NCBI GenBank assembly: GCA_036653215.1
Contig: JAVVUK010000085.1
Coordinates: 1 to 6,835 of the forward strand
Direction: 5' to 3'
Source: JADFUS01 sp036653215
GTDB taxonomy: Bacteria > Bacteroidota > Bacteroidia > Bacteroidales > Rikenellaceae
DNA length: 6,835 nt
Of the stretch, positions 1-5,752 are shown piece by piece. Below the pieces are notes generated by a model. It had not been told where the DNA came from, ran no database searches, and worked only from the letters and a program-made list of their open reading frames with translations. How positions within the stretch are numbered: position 1 is the first letter of the stretch; each line of letters opens with the position of its first letter. The translations under genes and the position numbers were made by a program.

Positions 1-529
1 AGGTGGTGGCGTAACGCTATCAGGTGGTGAACCTCTTCTTCAGATAGATTTTGTAGAGAAATTTGCTGCTGAGCTTTTCAAAAAGCACATCGATGTGACT
101 ATTGATACTTGTGGGAATGTGCCATTTGAGAATTTTGAGAGAGTATCAAAATATGTAAGCACTTTTCTATACGACATAAAAGCTATGGACTCAGCAGTAC
201 ACAAAGATTTTACAGGAGTTAGCAACACTATGATTTTGGAAAACCTTCGTAAATTGGCTGCCATACATAAGAATATACACATAAGAATGCCTATCATTGT
301 TGGTGTAAATGACAATAAAGAGCATATCGAAGGAGTTTTAAAACTAATTAAAGAGCTTGGCGTTAAACGTGTAAGTCTTTTGCCATATCACGACATAGCG
401 GCACACAAATATAGCAAGCTTGGACGCTCATACAGGGGTGAAGAGATGGGTATTCCGACAAAAGAGTATATGGAAGAATGCCGAAAGTTATATGCAGAAA
501 ACGATTTAAATGTAACCATTGGTGGTTAA
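1..529 (+). CDS. hypE: HypD-activating radical SAM enzyme, C-terminal part (5' end outside window)
   Basis: This is the C-terminal ~175 residues of a glycyl radical enzyme activating protein. Such enzymes are cytoplasmic [4Fe-4S] radical SAM proteins that cleave S-adenosylmethionine and abstract a hydrogen from the glycine of their partner. The open frame (first full codon at base 2) begins with GGGVTLSGGEPLLQ, whose SGGEP (bases 20-34) is the SAM-binding GGE motif. It continues with IDTCGNVP, LYDIKAMD, HKDFTGV, the IRMPIIVGVND stretch, LLPYH and KYSKLGR, all typical of the PflA/HypE type of activase. The CxxxCxxC cluster motif and any ferredoxin-like insert lie upstream of the window. The ATG at 95 is internal, because conserved motifs precede it in the same frame. 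The gene ends 30 bases before hypD and is probably cotranscribed with it. The family is certain; the HypE assignment is inferred from the neighbouring HypD. Confidence 0.9.
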   Translation, partial: GGGVTLSGGEPLLQIDFVEKFAAELFKKHIDVTIDTCGNVPFENFERVSKYVSTFLYDIKAMDSAVHKDFTGVSNTMILENLRKLAAIHKNIHIRMPIIVGVNDNKEHIEGVLKLIKELGVKRVSLLPYHDIAAHKYSKLGRSYRGEEMGIPTKEYMEECRKLYAENDLNVTIGG

Positions 530-559
530 ATAATACGAATAGAATAATACTATATCAAT

Positions 560-2935
560 ATGAGAGGTTATACTGAAAGAACAAAAAAACTCAGAGAGTT
601 AAGTGTTACGGCACAACCTAAGCTGAGTATGGAAAGGGCTCTATTGGAGACCGAATTTTACAAGCAGTATCAAGGCACTCTTCCTGTGCCGGTGTTACGT
701 GCCATGAACTTCAAAAACCTTATGGAAAAGCGTGAGCTTTATCTTGGTGATGGGGAGCTTATTGTCGGAGAAAAGAGCACTGCTCCACAAGTTGCTCCCA
801 CCTTCCCTGAGTTATGCTGCCACACAGAGGAGGACTTACGTCTTCTTAACATAAGAGAATACATAAGTTTCAAAATCTCTGACCAAGATAAAAAAGCCCA
901 CATGGACAACGTTCTTCCTTTTTGGGAAAATCGTTCTAATCGTCATAAGATAATCACAGAGATGACTCCTGAGTGGATCGAAGCATATCACGCTGGGATG
1001 TTCACCGAGTTTATGGAACAACGTGCTCCAGGACATACCGTCTGCGACAACAAGATATACGGAAAAGGATTTGCAGATTTCAAGAAAGATATTGAAGAAG
1101 CCATCGCTAAACTCGATTTTCTACACGATCCAGAGGCTTTAAGCAAAAAAGAACAGCTTGAAGGTATGGCTATCTCATGTGATGCCATAATAGTCTATGG
1201 GAAACGTTATGCTGAAAAGGCTCGTCAAATGGCGGAACAGGAGAAGGATACCGAACGTAAAAGAGAACTTCTTTGGATTGCCGATAACTGCCTTGTCGTT
1301 CCAGAACACAAACCAGAAACTTTCGCACAAGCGGTACAGATGTATTGGTTTGTACATATTGGCGTTACCACAGAGTTAAATACTTGGGATGCTTTCTCTC
1401 CCGGTAAGTTAGACCAATATCTATACCCATTCTATAAACGTGAAGTGGAAGCCGGAACATTGACTTACGACAAAGCACGTGAAATATTAGAATGTCTATG
1501 GATTAAATTTAACAACCAACCTGCACCTCCAAAAGTGGGGATCACAGTAAAAGAGAGCGGTACATATACCGACTTCGCAAACATAAACACTGGAGGTATA
1601 AACCCTATTACTGGTGAAGACGGAGTAAACGACGTGTCGTATATCATACTTGACGTTATGGACGAGATGAAGCTTCTTCAACCAAGCTCAAACGTTCAAA
1701 TAAGCACTAAGACCCCTGAGAAATTCCTTAACAGAGCAGTTGAAATTTCACGTAAGGGATGGGGACAACCAGCCTTCTACAACACAGAGGAACTTATTGA
1801 AGAGCTTATGCAAGCAGGGAAGAGCGTTATTGATGCTCGTTTCGGCGGATCAAGCGGTTGTGTAGAAACAGGAGCAGCGGGTCGTGAGTGTTACGCACTT
1901 ACAGGCTACTTAAACGTACCTAAGATTTTCGAACTTACCTTAAACGGAGGTGTAGATCCTAACACAGGCAAACTTATTGGTCTTAAACAAAAAACAGCTA
2001 CCGAATATAAATCATACGAAGAGCTATATAACGCCTTTATAGAACAAGTAAAATATATAATCGACATTAAGATACAAGGCAATAACATTATCGAAAGAGT
2101 ATTTGCTGATAATATGCCTTCTACTTTCTTATCTGTTATTGTTGACGGATGTATCAAAAACGGCAAAGACTATAACGCTGGCGGAGCAAAATACAACACT
2201 CGTTACATACAAATTGTCGGCATCGGCACAATCACAGACTGCCTTGCTGCTGTTAAGAAAAACGTATTTGAGGACAAACATTTCACCATGAAAGAGCTTA
2301 TGAAAGCCCTTAAAGACGACTTCAAAGGACACGAGATGACACACAACATCGTCCTTAACAGAACTCCAAAATATGGCAATGACGATCCTTATGCTGACGA
2401 ATTAATGGTACGTACCTTTAACGACATCAACGACTCTATCACAGGTCGTCCAACGGTTTGCGGAGGCACATACCGCATAGATATGCTACCTACCACTTGC
2501 CACGTTTATTTTGGCGCAATGACAGGAGCTACCCCAAATGGTCGTGTGGCACATAAGCCTCTTACAGACGGCATCTCTCCTGAAAAGGGAGCCGACACCA
2601 ATGGACCAACAGCAGTTATACGTTCAGCAGCTAAGATGGACCATGTCCGTACTGGAGGAACTCTTCTTAACCAAAAATTCACTCCTTCATCTATTGAGGG
2701 ACAAAGAGGCATCGACAATGTGTCTGCCCTCGTAAGATCATACTTTAAGATGGGAGGTCACCACGTTCAATTTAATGTAATCGATCGTTCTGTATTGTTA
2801 GATGCACAGAAAAATCCACAAGAGTATAAAGACCTTATTGTTCGTGTAGCCGGATATAGCGACAACTTCAACAATTTGGAAAAGGCCCTTCAAGATGAGA
2901 TCATTGAGCGTACAGAACAGAAATTCGTCTGCTAA
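560..2935 (+). CDS. hypD: trans-4-hydroxy-L-proline dehydratase (glycyl radical enzyme)
   Basis: A complete 791-residue glycyl radical enzyme that dehydrates trans-4-hydroxy-L-proline to (S)-1-pyrroline-5-carboxylate in the cytoplasm under anoxia. The C-terminal glycyl radical motif is RVAGYSDNF, with the radical Gly at 765. The active-site loop is GSSGCVETGA, with thiyl Cys434 and Glu436. From memory, the Clostridioides difficile HypD structure uses Cys434, Glu436, Tyr450, Thr645 and Gly765, and all are present here at identical numbers. Its Phe152, His160, Asp278, Ser334 and Phe340 correspond to F151, H159, D277, S333 and F339, a constant one-residue shift. The CVETG signature and length (C. 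difficile protein about 789 aa) separate it from choline lyase, glycerol dehydratase and pyruvate formate-lyase. The N-terminal PFL-like domain spans roughly residues 1-640. The upstream activase fits. No Shine-Dalgarno sequence is visible, and the ATG start matches the family N-terminus. Common automated labels would be PflD or formate acetyltransferase. Confidence 0.93.
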   Translation: MRGYTERTKKLRELSVTAQPKLSMERALLETEFYKQYQGTLPVPVLRAMNFKNLMEKRELYLGDGELIVGEKSTAPQVAPTFPELCCHTEEDLRLLNIREYISFKISDQDKKAHMDNVLPFWENRSNRHKIITEMTPEWIEAYHAGMFTEFMEQRAPGHTVCDNKIYGKGFADFKKDIEEAIAKLDFLHDPEALSKKEQLEGMAISCDAIIVYGKRYAEKARQMAEQEKDTERKRELLWIADNCLVVPEHKPETFAQAVQMYWFVHIGVTTELNTWDAFSPGKLDQYLYPFYKREVEAGTLTYDKAREILECLWIKFNNQPAPPKVGITVKESGTYTDFANINTGGINPITGEDGVNDVSYIILDVMDEMKLLQPSSNVQISTKTPEKFLNRAVEISRKGWGQPAFYNTEELIEELMQAGKSVIDARFGGSSGCVETGAAGRECYALTGYLNVPKIFELTLNGGVDPNTGKLIGLKQKTATEYKSYEELYNAFIEQVKYIIDIKIQGNNIIERVFADNMPSTFLSVIVDGCIKNGKDYNAGGAKYNTRYIQIVGIGTITDCLAAVKKNVFEDKHFTMKELMKALKDDFKGHEMTHNIVLNRTPKYGNDDPYADELMVRTFNDINDSITGRPTVCGGTYRIDMLPTTCHVYFGAMTGATPNGRVAHKPLTDGISPEKGADTNGPTAVIRSAAKMDHVRTGGTLLNQKFTPSSIEGQRGIDNVSALVRSYFKMGGHHVQFNVIDRSVLLDAQKNPQEYKDLIVRVAGYSDNFNNLEKALQDEIIERTEQKFVC

Positions 2936-2957
2936 GACACATTAATAAATAAAACAA

Positions 2958-2977
2958 GGGTGGCTTTTTAGTCACCC
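2958..2977 (+). terminator. weak hairpin after hypD
   Basis: GGGTGGC (2958-2964) pairs with GTCACCC (2971-2977), with one G-T wobble and a 6-base loop. It lies 23 bases after the hypD stop. No T-run follows, so it is unlikely to terminate alone; it may protect the 3' end of the transcript or act together with the stronger hairpin just downstream. Confidence 0.4.
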
Positions 2978-2992
2978 GTTATATACACCATA

Positions 2993-3032
2993 AAAAAATC
3001 CTGTCTAAAATTACTTTTAGACAGGATTTTTT
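2993..3032. terminator. bidirectional Rho-independent terminator between convergent genes
   Basis: The arms 2993-3010 and 3015-3032 are perfectly complementary over 18 bp around a 4-base loop (TTAC). The core is ATCCTGTCTAAAA, flanked by an A-run on the left and a T-run on the right (a further TTATTTTT follows on the + strand). Read on either strand, the stem ends in a T-tract. It sits between the hypD stop (2935) and the stop of the - strand barrel gene (3048), so it can end both transcripts. Confidence 0.92.
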
Positions 3033-3047
3033 ATTTTTATGCGTTTT

Positions 3048-3503
3048 TTAGAAACGGTATCTTACACCAAGTGCAAAACCATCCCAACCGAAAGCATCAT
3101 CTCTCATAAAATTAATAGATGGTCTCCAATCGATAGATAGAGATAATGGGATTTTAAAACCGTATTCAAGACCTATCTGTCCATCAATGCTGATATTAAA
3201 ATCATCGTCCCAAACGCCAAGACCAACACCGGGACCAGCATACCATCCAAGTCCTTGAACTTTGTCTATGCTCCATACCCATTGATAAATACCAGCAACA
3301 GAGAAGCCATCACTCATAAATCCAAGATCTGCCTCAATACGATTTGAATTGTTTAAAGTCCTTTGATAAGAAGCTTCAACACCATATCCAAGTCTAAGAC
3401 CGATGGCATTTTTTTCTGAATAAGTTGTTCCTTTGCTCAGCTGTGCTGAAGCAGAAAATGACATTGCCAAGAAAGCAACCGATAGGAATAGTAATTTTTT
3501 CAT
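3048..3503 (-). CDS. small outer-membrane beta-barrel protein
   Basis: A 151-residue secreted protein. Residues 1-20 form a signal peptide: Lys-Lys start, hydrophobic core LLFLSVAFLAM, and an SASA|Q signal peptidase I site. The mature part is made of alternating hydrophobic/polar strands rich in Gly and aromatics (for example AIGLRLGYG, SVAGIYQWVW, GWYAGPGVGLGVW, IDGQIGLEYGF, SLSIDWRPS). It ends in GVRYRF, and a terminal Phe is the usual signal for outer-membrane barrel assembly by BAM. The size fits an eight-stranded barrel. No specific substrate or function can be read, and I do not recognise a named family beyond the generic outer membrane beta-barrel group common in Bacteroidetes. It is transcribed divergently from pstS and convergently with hypD, and looks monocistronic, with its own promoter and shared terminator. 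Whether it responds to phosphate is open. Confidence 0.85.
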   Translation of the reverse strand: MKKLLFLSVAFLAMSFSASAQLSKGTTYSEKNAIGLRLGYGVEASYQRTLNNSNRIEADLGFMSDGFSVAGIYQWVWSIDKVQGLGWYAGPGVGLGVWDDDFNISIDGQIGLEYGFKIPLSLSIDWRPSINFMRDDAFGWDGFALGVRYRF

Positions 3504-3549
3504 TTTTATGCTATTTATTAAAATTATTGTACGTAAAAAAACGTCATCT

Positions 3550-3605
3550 ATATCTTTTGCAAATATAATAATATCTTTTGCAAAGGCAACAATATTTTTT
3601 GTAAC
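3550..3605. repeat. 21-base-period direct repeat (two perfect copies, one degenerate)
   Basis: ATATCTTTTGCAAA occurs at 3550-3563 and again, identical, at 3571-3584. A degenerate third copy, ATATTTTTTGTAAC, lies at 3592-3605. All start exactly 21 bases apart, about two helical turns. The first copy overlaps the proposed -7 element of the - strand barrel gene and the second sits within its promoter spacer, so the array is placed like an operator. Each copy contains the small palindrome TTTGCAAA or a relic of it. Confidence 0.7.
3560..3589 (-). promoter_or_regulatory. Bacteroidetes-type promoter for the barrel gene
   Basis: On the - strand, TATATTTG (3567 to 3560) fits the Bacteroidetes -7 consensus TAnnTTTG. 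TTG (3589 to 3587) lies exactly 19 bases upstream, as expected for the -33 element. A transcript would start near 3553, giving a leader of about 50 bases before the ATG at 3503. The call rests on consensus matching in an AT-rich region. Confidence 0.55.
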
Positions 3606-3641
3606 ATTATCTTAACTATTTCGTAAAAAGTTCGTAACATC
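3598..3641 (+). promoter_or_regulatory. tandem 11-bp direct repeats, candidate Pho box
   Basis: Four abutting 11-base units are visible: TTTGTAACATT (3598), ATCTTAACTAT (3609), TTCGTAAAAAG (3620) and TTCGTAACATC (3631). A possible fifth, weak unit (ATCTTCATACT) starts at 3642. The first seven bases of each follow TTCGTAA with few changes and the last four vary. That is the layout of PhoB-type response-regulator sites (7-base half-site plus 4-base spacer, one per helical turn). The array ends just upstream of the pstS -7 element, where no good -33 element is found, as expected for an activator-dependent promoter. Its regulation by a PhoB homologue under phosphate limitation is inference. Confidence 0.65.
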
Positions 3642-3648
3642 ATCTTCA

Positions 3649-3656
3649 TACTTTTG
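3649..3656 (+). promoter_or_regulatory. -7 promoter element of the pst operon
   Basis: TACTTTTG matches the Bacteroidetes -7 consensus TAnnTTTG. A start near 3663 would give a leader of about 80 bases before pstS. There is no TTG about 19 bases upstream; the 11-bp repeat array occupies that place instead. Confidence 0.6.
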
Positions 3657-3669
3657 TAGCATAAAAGGC

Positions 3670-3699
3670 ATAGCTGTTGTAAGCATACTACAAAGCTAT
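3670..3699 (+). other. hairpin in the pst operon leader
   Basis: ATAGCT plus TTGTA (3670-3675, 3677-3681) pairs with TACAA plus AGCTAT (3689-3699), giving 11 bp interrupted by a single bulged G at 3676 and a 7-base loop. It lies at the predicted 5' end of the pst mRNA and is not followed by a T-run directly, so mRNA stabilisation fits better than attenuation. A second short palindrome, ACTTTTTTAAAAGT, follows at 3708-3721. Confidence 0.5.
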
Positions 3700-3744
3700 A
3701 TATCTCCACTTTTTTAAAAGTATAAAAACGAACAAAACGACATT

Positions 3745-4557
3745 ATGAAAAAACTATTAATCGCACTATTATTCACTACCCTAATGGGTAATGTAGCAGT
3801 AGCACAAAAGCTTAAGGGATCGGACACCGTCCTTCCTCTTGCTCAAAAAGAAGCCGAAAACTATATCAAAAAACACAAAAATGCTTCTGTGACTGTCACA
3901 GGAGGAGGCAGTGGCGTTGGCATATCAGCTCTTATGGATAATAGCACCGAAATAGCAATGGCATCACGTAAGATGAAGTTTGAGGAGAAGATGAGAATGC
4001 AAAAGGCAGGAAAGACCTTTGTTGAAAAGATAATAGCTTATGATGCCTTAGCGATAGTGGTAAATCCCAAAAACCCCGTTTCGCAACTTACAAGAGCTCA
4101 ACTCGAAGCCATATTCACAGGCAAAATCACCAATTGGAAACAGGTGGGAGGTAAAGACATGAAAATAATCGTTTATTCACGTGAAACATCGTCTGGCACA
4201 TATGAGTTTTTTAAGGAAAGTGTTTTGAAAAATAAAAATTATAAAGCTTCAGTATTGTCTATGCCTGCTACCGGAGCGATAATACAGAGCGTAAGTCAAA
4301 CTCCAGGAGCAATAGGCTATGTCGGTCATGCTTATGTAAATAACGAAATAAAAGCTCTTAAGGTAAGTTATGACGGCAAGACTTTTGTTGCTCCTACTTA
4401 TGCGAATGCGAAAAACAAGACCTACCCTGTGGTACGTCCTTTATTTTTCTATTACACAAAGAAAAATGAAGCTAAGTTAAAACCTTTTATTAGTTACGTC
4501 ACCTCTATCGAAGGTCAAAAAACAGTTAAAGAAATAGGTTATATAGATGTCCTTTAA
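3745..4557 (+). CDS. pstS: periplasmic phosphate-binding protein PstS
   Basis: A 270-residue periplasmic receptor that captures orthophosphate and hands it to the PstCAB ABC importer. Residues 1-20 are a signal peptide ending AVA|Q. There is no lipobox cysteine, so it should be soluble in the periplasm. Phosphate-site motifs are GSDTVLPLA (25-33), GGGSGVGI (53-60), ASRKM (73-77), SRETSSGT (145-152, with Arg146 and Ser150-Gly151-Thr152 the family phosphate ligands) and GAIGYVG (188-194). The LT..QLEAIFTGKITNW segment (115-131) is typical of the short PstS_2 type (TIGR02136-like), which carries SR where E. coli PstS has an aspartate. The start is the first Met ahead of a classic signal peptide, with no Shine-Dalgarno sequence. 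It is the first gene of pstSCAB; its last 11 bases overlap pstC in another frame. The 11-bp repeats upstream suggest phosphate control. Confidence 0.95.
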   Translation: MKKLLIALLFTTLMGNVAVAQKLKGSDTVLPLAQKEAENYIKKHKNASVTVTGGGSGVGISALMDNSTEIAMASRKMKFEEKMRMQKAGKTFVEKIIAYDALAIVVNPKNPVSQLTRAQLEAIFTGKITNWKQVGGKDMKIIVYSRETSSGTYEFFKESVLKNKNYKASVLSMPATGAIIQSVSQTPGAIGYVGHAYVNNEIKALKVSYDGKTFVAPTYANAKNKTYPVVRPLFFYYTKKNEAKLKPFISYVTSIEGQKTVKEIGYIDVL

Positions 4558-5752
4558 GCGAATTTTCGAGACAATCATAGAGAAGATATTGATGGCAAGT
4601 GGTGCCATAACCTCGCTTACCATAATATTGATTGTTGTATTTCTATTCAAAGAGGGAGGAGGACTTTTCCGTAGTCCTGTAATAGAAGAGGGCTTTTCAC
4701 TCGTCGTAAACAGCAATAACGACATTAACAAACTAAGCCCCATAGAGATAAAAGAAATTTTTGACGCTGAAATTACCTCTTGGGCTGAGGTAGAAAGTTC
4801 ATCGAGCGAAGATATATTAGTGTTTCGTCTAAACGACATAACTTCTTATGTGTCAGATGAAGAACTTGGCGATCAGATGCAATATGTTCCACAATGTATA
4901 ACCAAGATAATAGCCGAAAATCCAAATATTATCGCTTTCGTGCCAACTCAATATCTTGAAAAGAGTAACACCACTAAAATTTTAGATTGCGGAGAGATAA
5001 CACCAACTGAATTTTTTGGGGGTAAGGAGTGGTATCCAACCTCACAGCCAGCACCTCTTTTTGGTGTGGTGCCACTAATCATGGGAACACTATGGGTATC
5101 TATCGCTGCTATACTTTTTGCCCTTCCTTTCGGACTTGCCGTCGCTATATATATGGCAGAACTTGCCTCACCACGTATGCGCAGTTGTCTAAAACCAGTC
5201 ATAGAACTCTTAGCAGGCATCCCTTCAGTTGTATATGGCTTCTTTGGACTTGTAATAATAGTGCCTCTCATCCAAGACATATTTAAACTTCCAGTTGGTG
5301 AAACCGCACTTGCAGGATCTATAATATTGGCTATCATGGCATTACCGACCATAATAACAGTTGCAGAAGACGCAATTCGTACCGTTCCACGTGCAACAAA
5401 GGAGGCTTCTTTAGCATTAGGAGCTACTCATTTTCAAACTATATATAAGGTTATACTTCCATATTCGGTAAGTGGGATAATGGCTGCCGTAGTTTTAGGG
5501 ATCGGACGTGCCATTGGCGAGACGATGGCAGTTCTTATGGTTACAGGAAACTCAGCCATAATCCCCAACACCCTACTTGAACCTGTGCGCACCATTCCGG
5601 CAACAATAGCCGCCGAGCTTGGAGAAGCACCAAACGGAGGGGTTCATTATGAAGCGTTATTCCTTTTGGGGTGTATACTTTTTCTTATAACCCTTATAAT
5701 ATCTATCGTCGTTGAGTTTATAGCGTCGAAACGTCCTAAACAGCAGATGTAA
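4547..5752 (+). CDS. pstC: phosphate ABC transporter permease PstC with a PstS-like periplasmic insert
   Basis: A 401-residue inner-membrane permease that forms the phosphate channel with PstA. Helix 1 lies at about residues 17-35, and the canonical PstC core resumes at FFGGKEWYP (156-164) with further helices from ~172. The core carries ELLAGIPSVVYGFFG (220-234), the EAA loop KEASLALGA (285-293, followed by VILP) that contacts PstB, RAIGETMAV (321-329) and the C-terminal EPVRTIPATIAAELGE region (345-360), all PstC hallmarks. Usual PstC proteins are about 300-320 residues. The surplus is a segment at about 48-150 that resembles one lobe of PstS (see the separate entry). The ATG at 4547 overlaps the pstS end by 11 bases. 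The next Met (16) would remove the basic cytoplasmic N-terminus, so the first is preferred. The stop shares one base with the pstA start. Confidence 0.94.
   Translation: MSFKRIFETIIEKILMASGAITSLTIILIVVFLFKEGGGLFRSPVIEEGFSLVVNSNNDINKLSPIEIKEIFDAEITSWAEVESSSSEDILVFRLNDITSYVSDEELGDQMQYVPQCITKIIAENPNIIAFVPTQYLEKSNTTKILDCGEITPTEFFGGKEWYPTSQPAPLFGVVPLIMGTLWVSIAAILFALPFGLAVAIYMAELASPRMRSCLKPVIELLAGIPSVVYGFFGLVIIVPLIQDIFKLPVGETALAGSIILAIMALPTIITVAEDAIRTVPRATKEASLALGATHFQTIYKVILPYSVSGIMAAVVLGIGRAIGETMAVLMVTGNSAIIPNTLLEPVRTIPATIAAELGEAPNGGVHYEALFLLGCILFLITLIISIVVEFIASKRPKQQM
4697..4966 (+). other. PstS-lobe-like domain inserted in PstC (residues 51-140)
   Basis: PstC residues 51-82 align without gaps to residues 103-134 of the PstS encoded just upstream. 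By my count 11 of 32 are identical, including VVN, a second Asn, IF, IT and Trp. Further on, residues 117-138 of PstC resemble PstS 177-198 (shared Ile, Pro, Ile, Val and Tyr at matching places). The aligned PstS stretch is the contiguous second lobe, so only half of a binding protein is present. At the phosphate site, PstC keeps the Arg (R94, for PstS R146) but has ITS where PstS has SGT, so phosphate binding is probably lost. The segment lies between helix 1 and helix 2, which places it in the periplasm. Confidence 0.8.

Noticed and set aside
95..529. hypE as a complete 144-residue protein starting at the ATG at 95
   Set aside because: The same frame is open to the window edge and contains the SAM-binding SGGEP motif before the ATG, so the gene is a truncated larger protein.
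1906..2344. Antisense and shifted open frames within hypD
   Set aside because: They lie wholly inside a well-supported gene and show no domain-like composition or own regulatory signals; they are shadows of coding sequence.
560..2935. Annotation as pyruvate formate-lyase, choline trimethylamine-lyase or glycerol dehydratase
   Set aside because: There is a single Cys in a CVETG loop rather than the paired Cys of PFL, and the surrounding residues follow HypD rather than the GCVEP-type loop of CutC or glycerol dehydratase.
3433..3615. A 60-residue + strand frame across the divergent intergenic region
   Set aside because: It begins inside the barrel gene on the opposite strand, runs through the promoter repeats and has no recognisable protein features.
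3550..3641. A CRISPR-like array
   Set aside because: Units are 11-14 bases with 0-7 base gaps, far too short for CRISPR repeats and spacers, and they sit at promoters with no cas genes.
3745..4557. PstS as a lipoprotein
   Set aside because: No cysteine follows the signal peptide; the cleavage site is AVA|Q, typical of signal peptidase I.
4948..5352. Antisense 134-residue frame over pstC
   Set aside because: It is opposite conserved PstC helices and arises from their codon pattern; nothing supports expression.
4547..5752. PstC insert as a sequencing artefact or a frameshifted fusion of two genes
   Set aside because: The frame is continuous from helix 1 through the insert to the core, and the insert matches only the middle lobe of PstS and lacks its start, end and signal peptide, so it is not a joined neighbouring gene.
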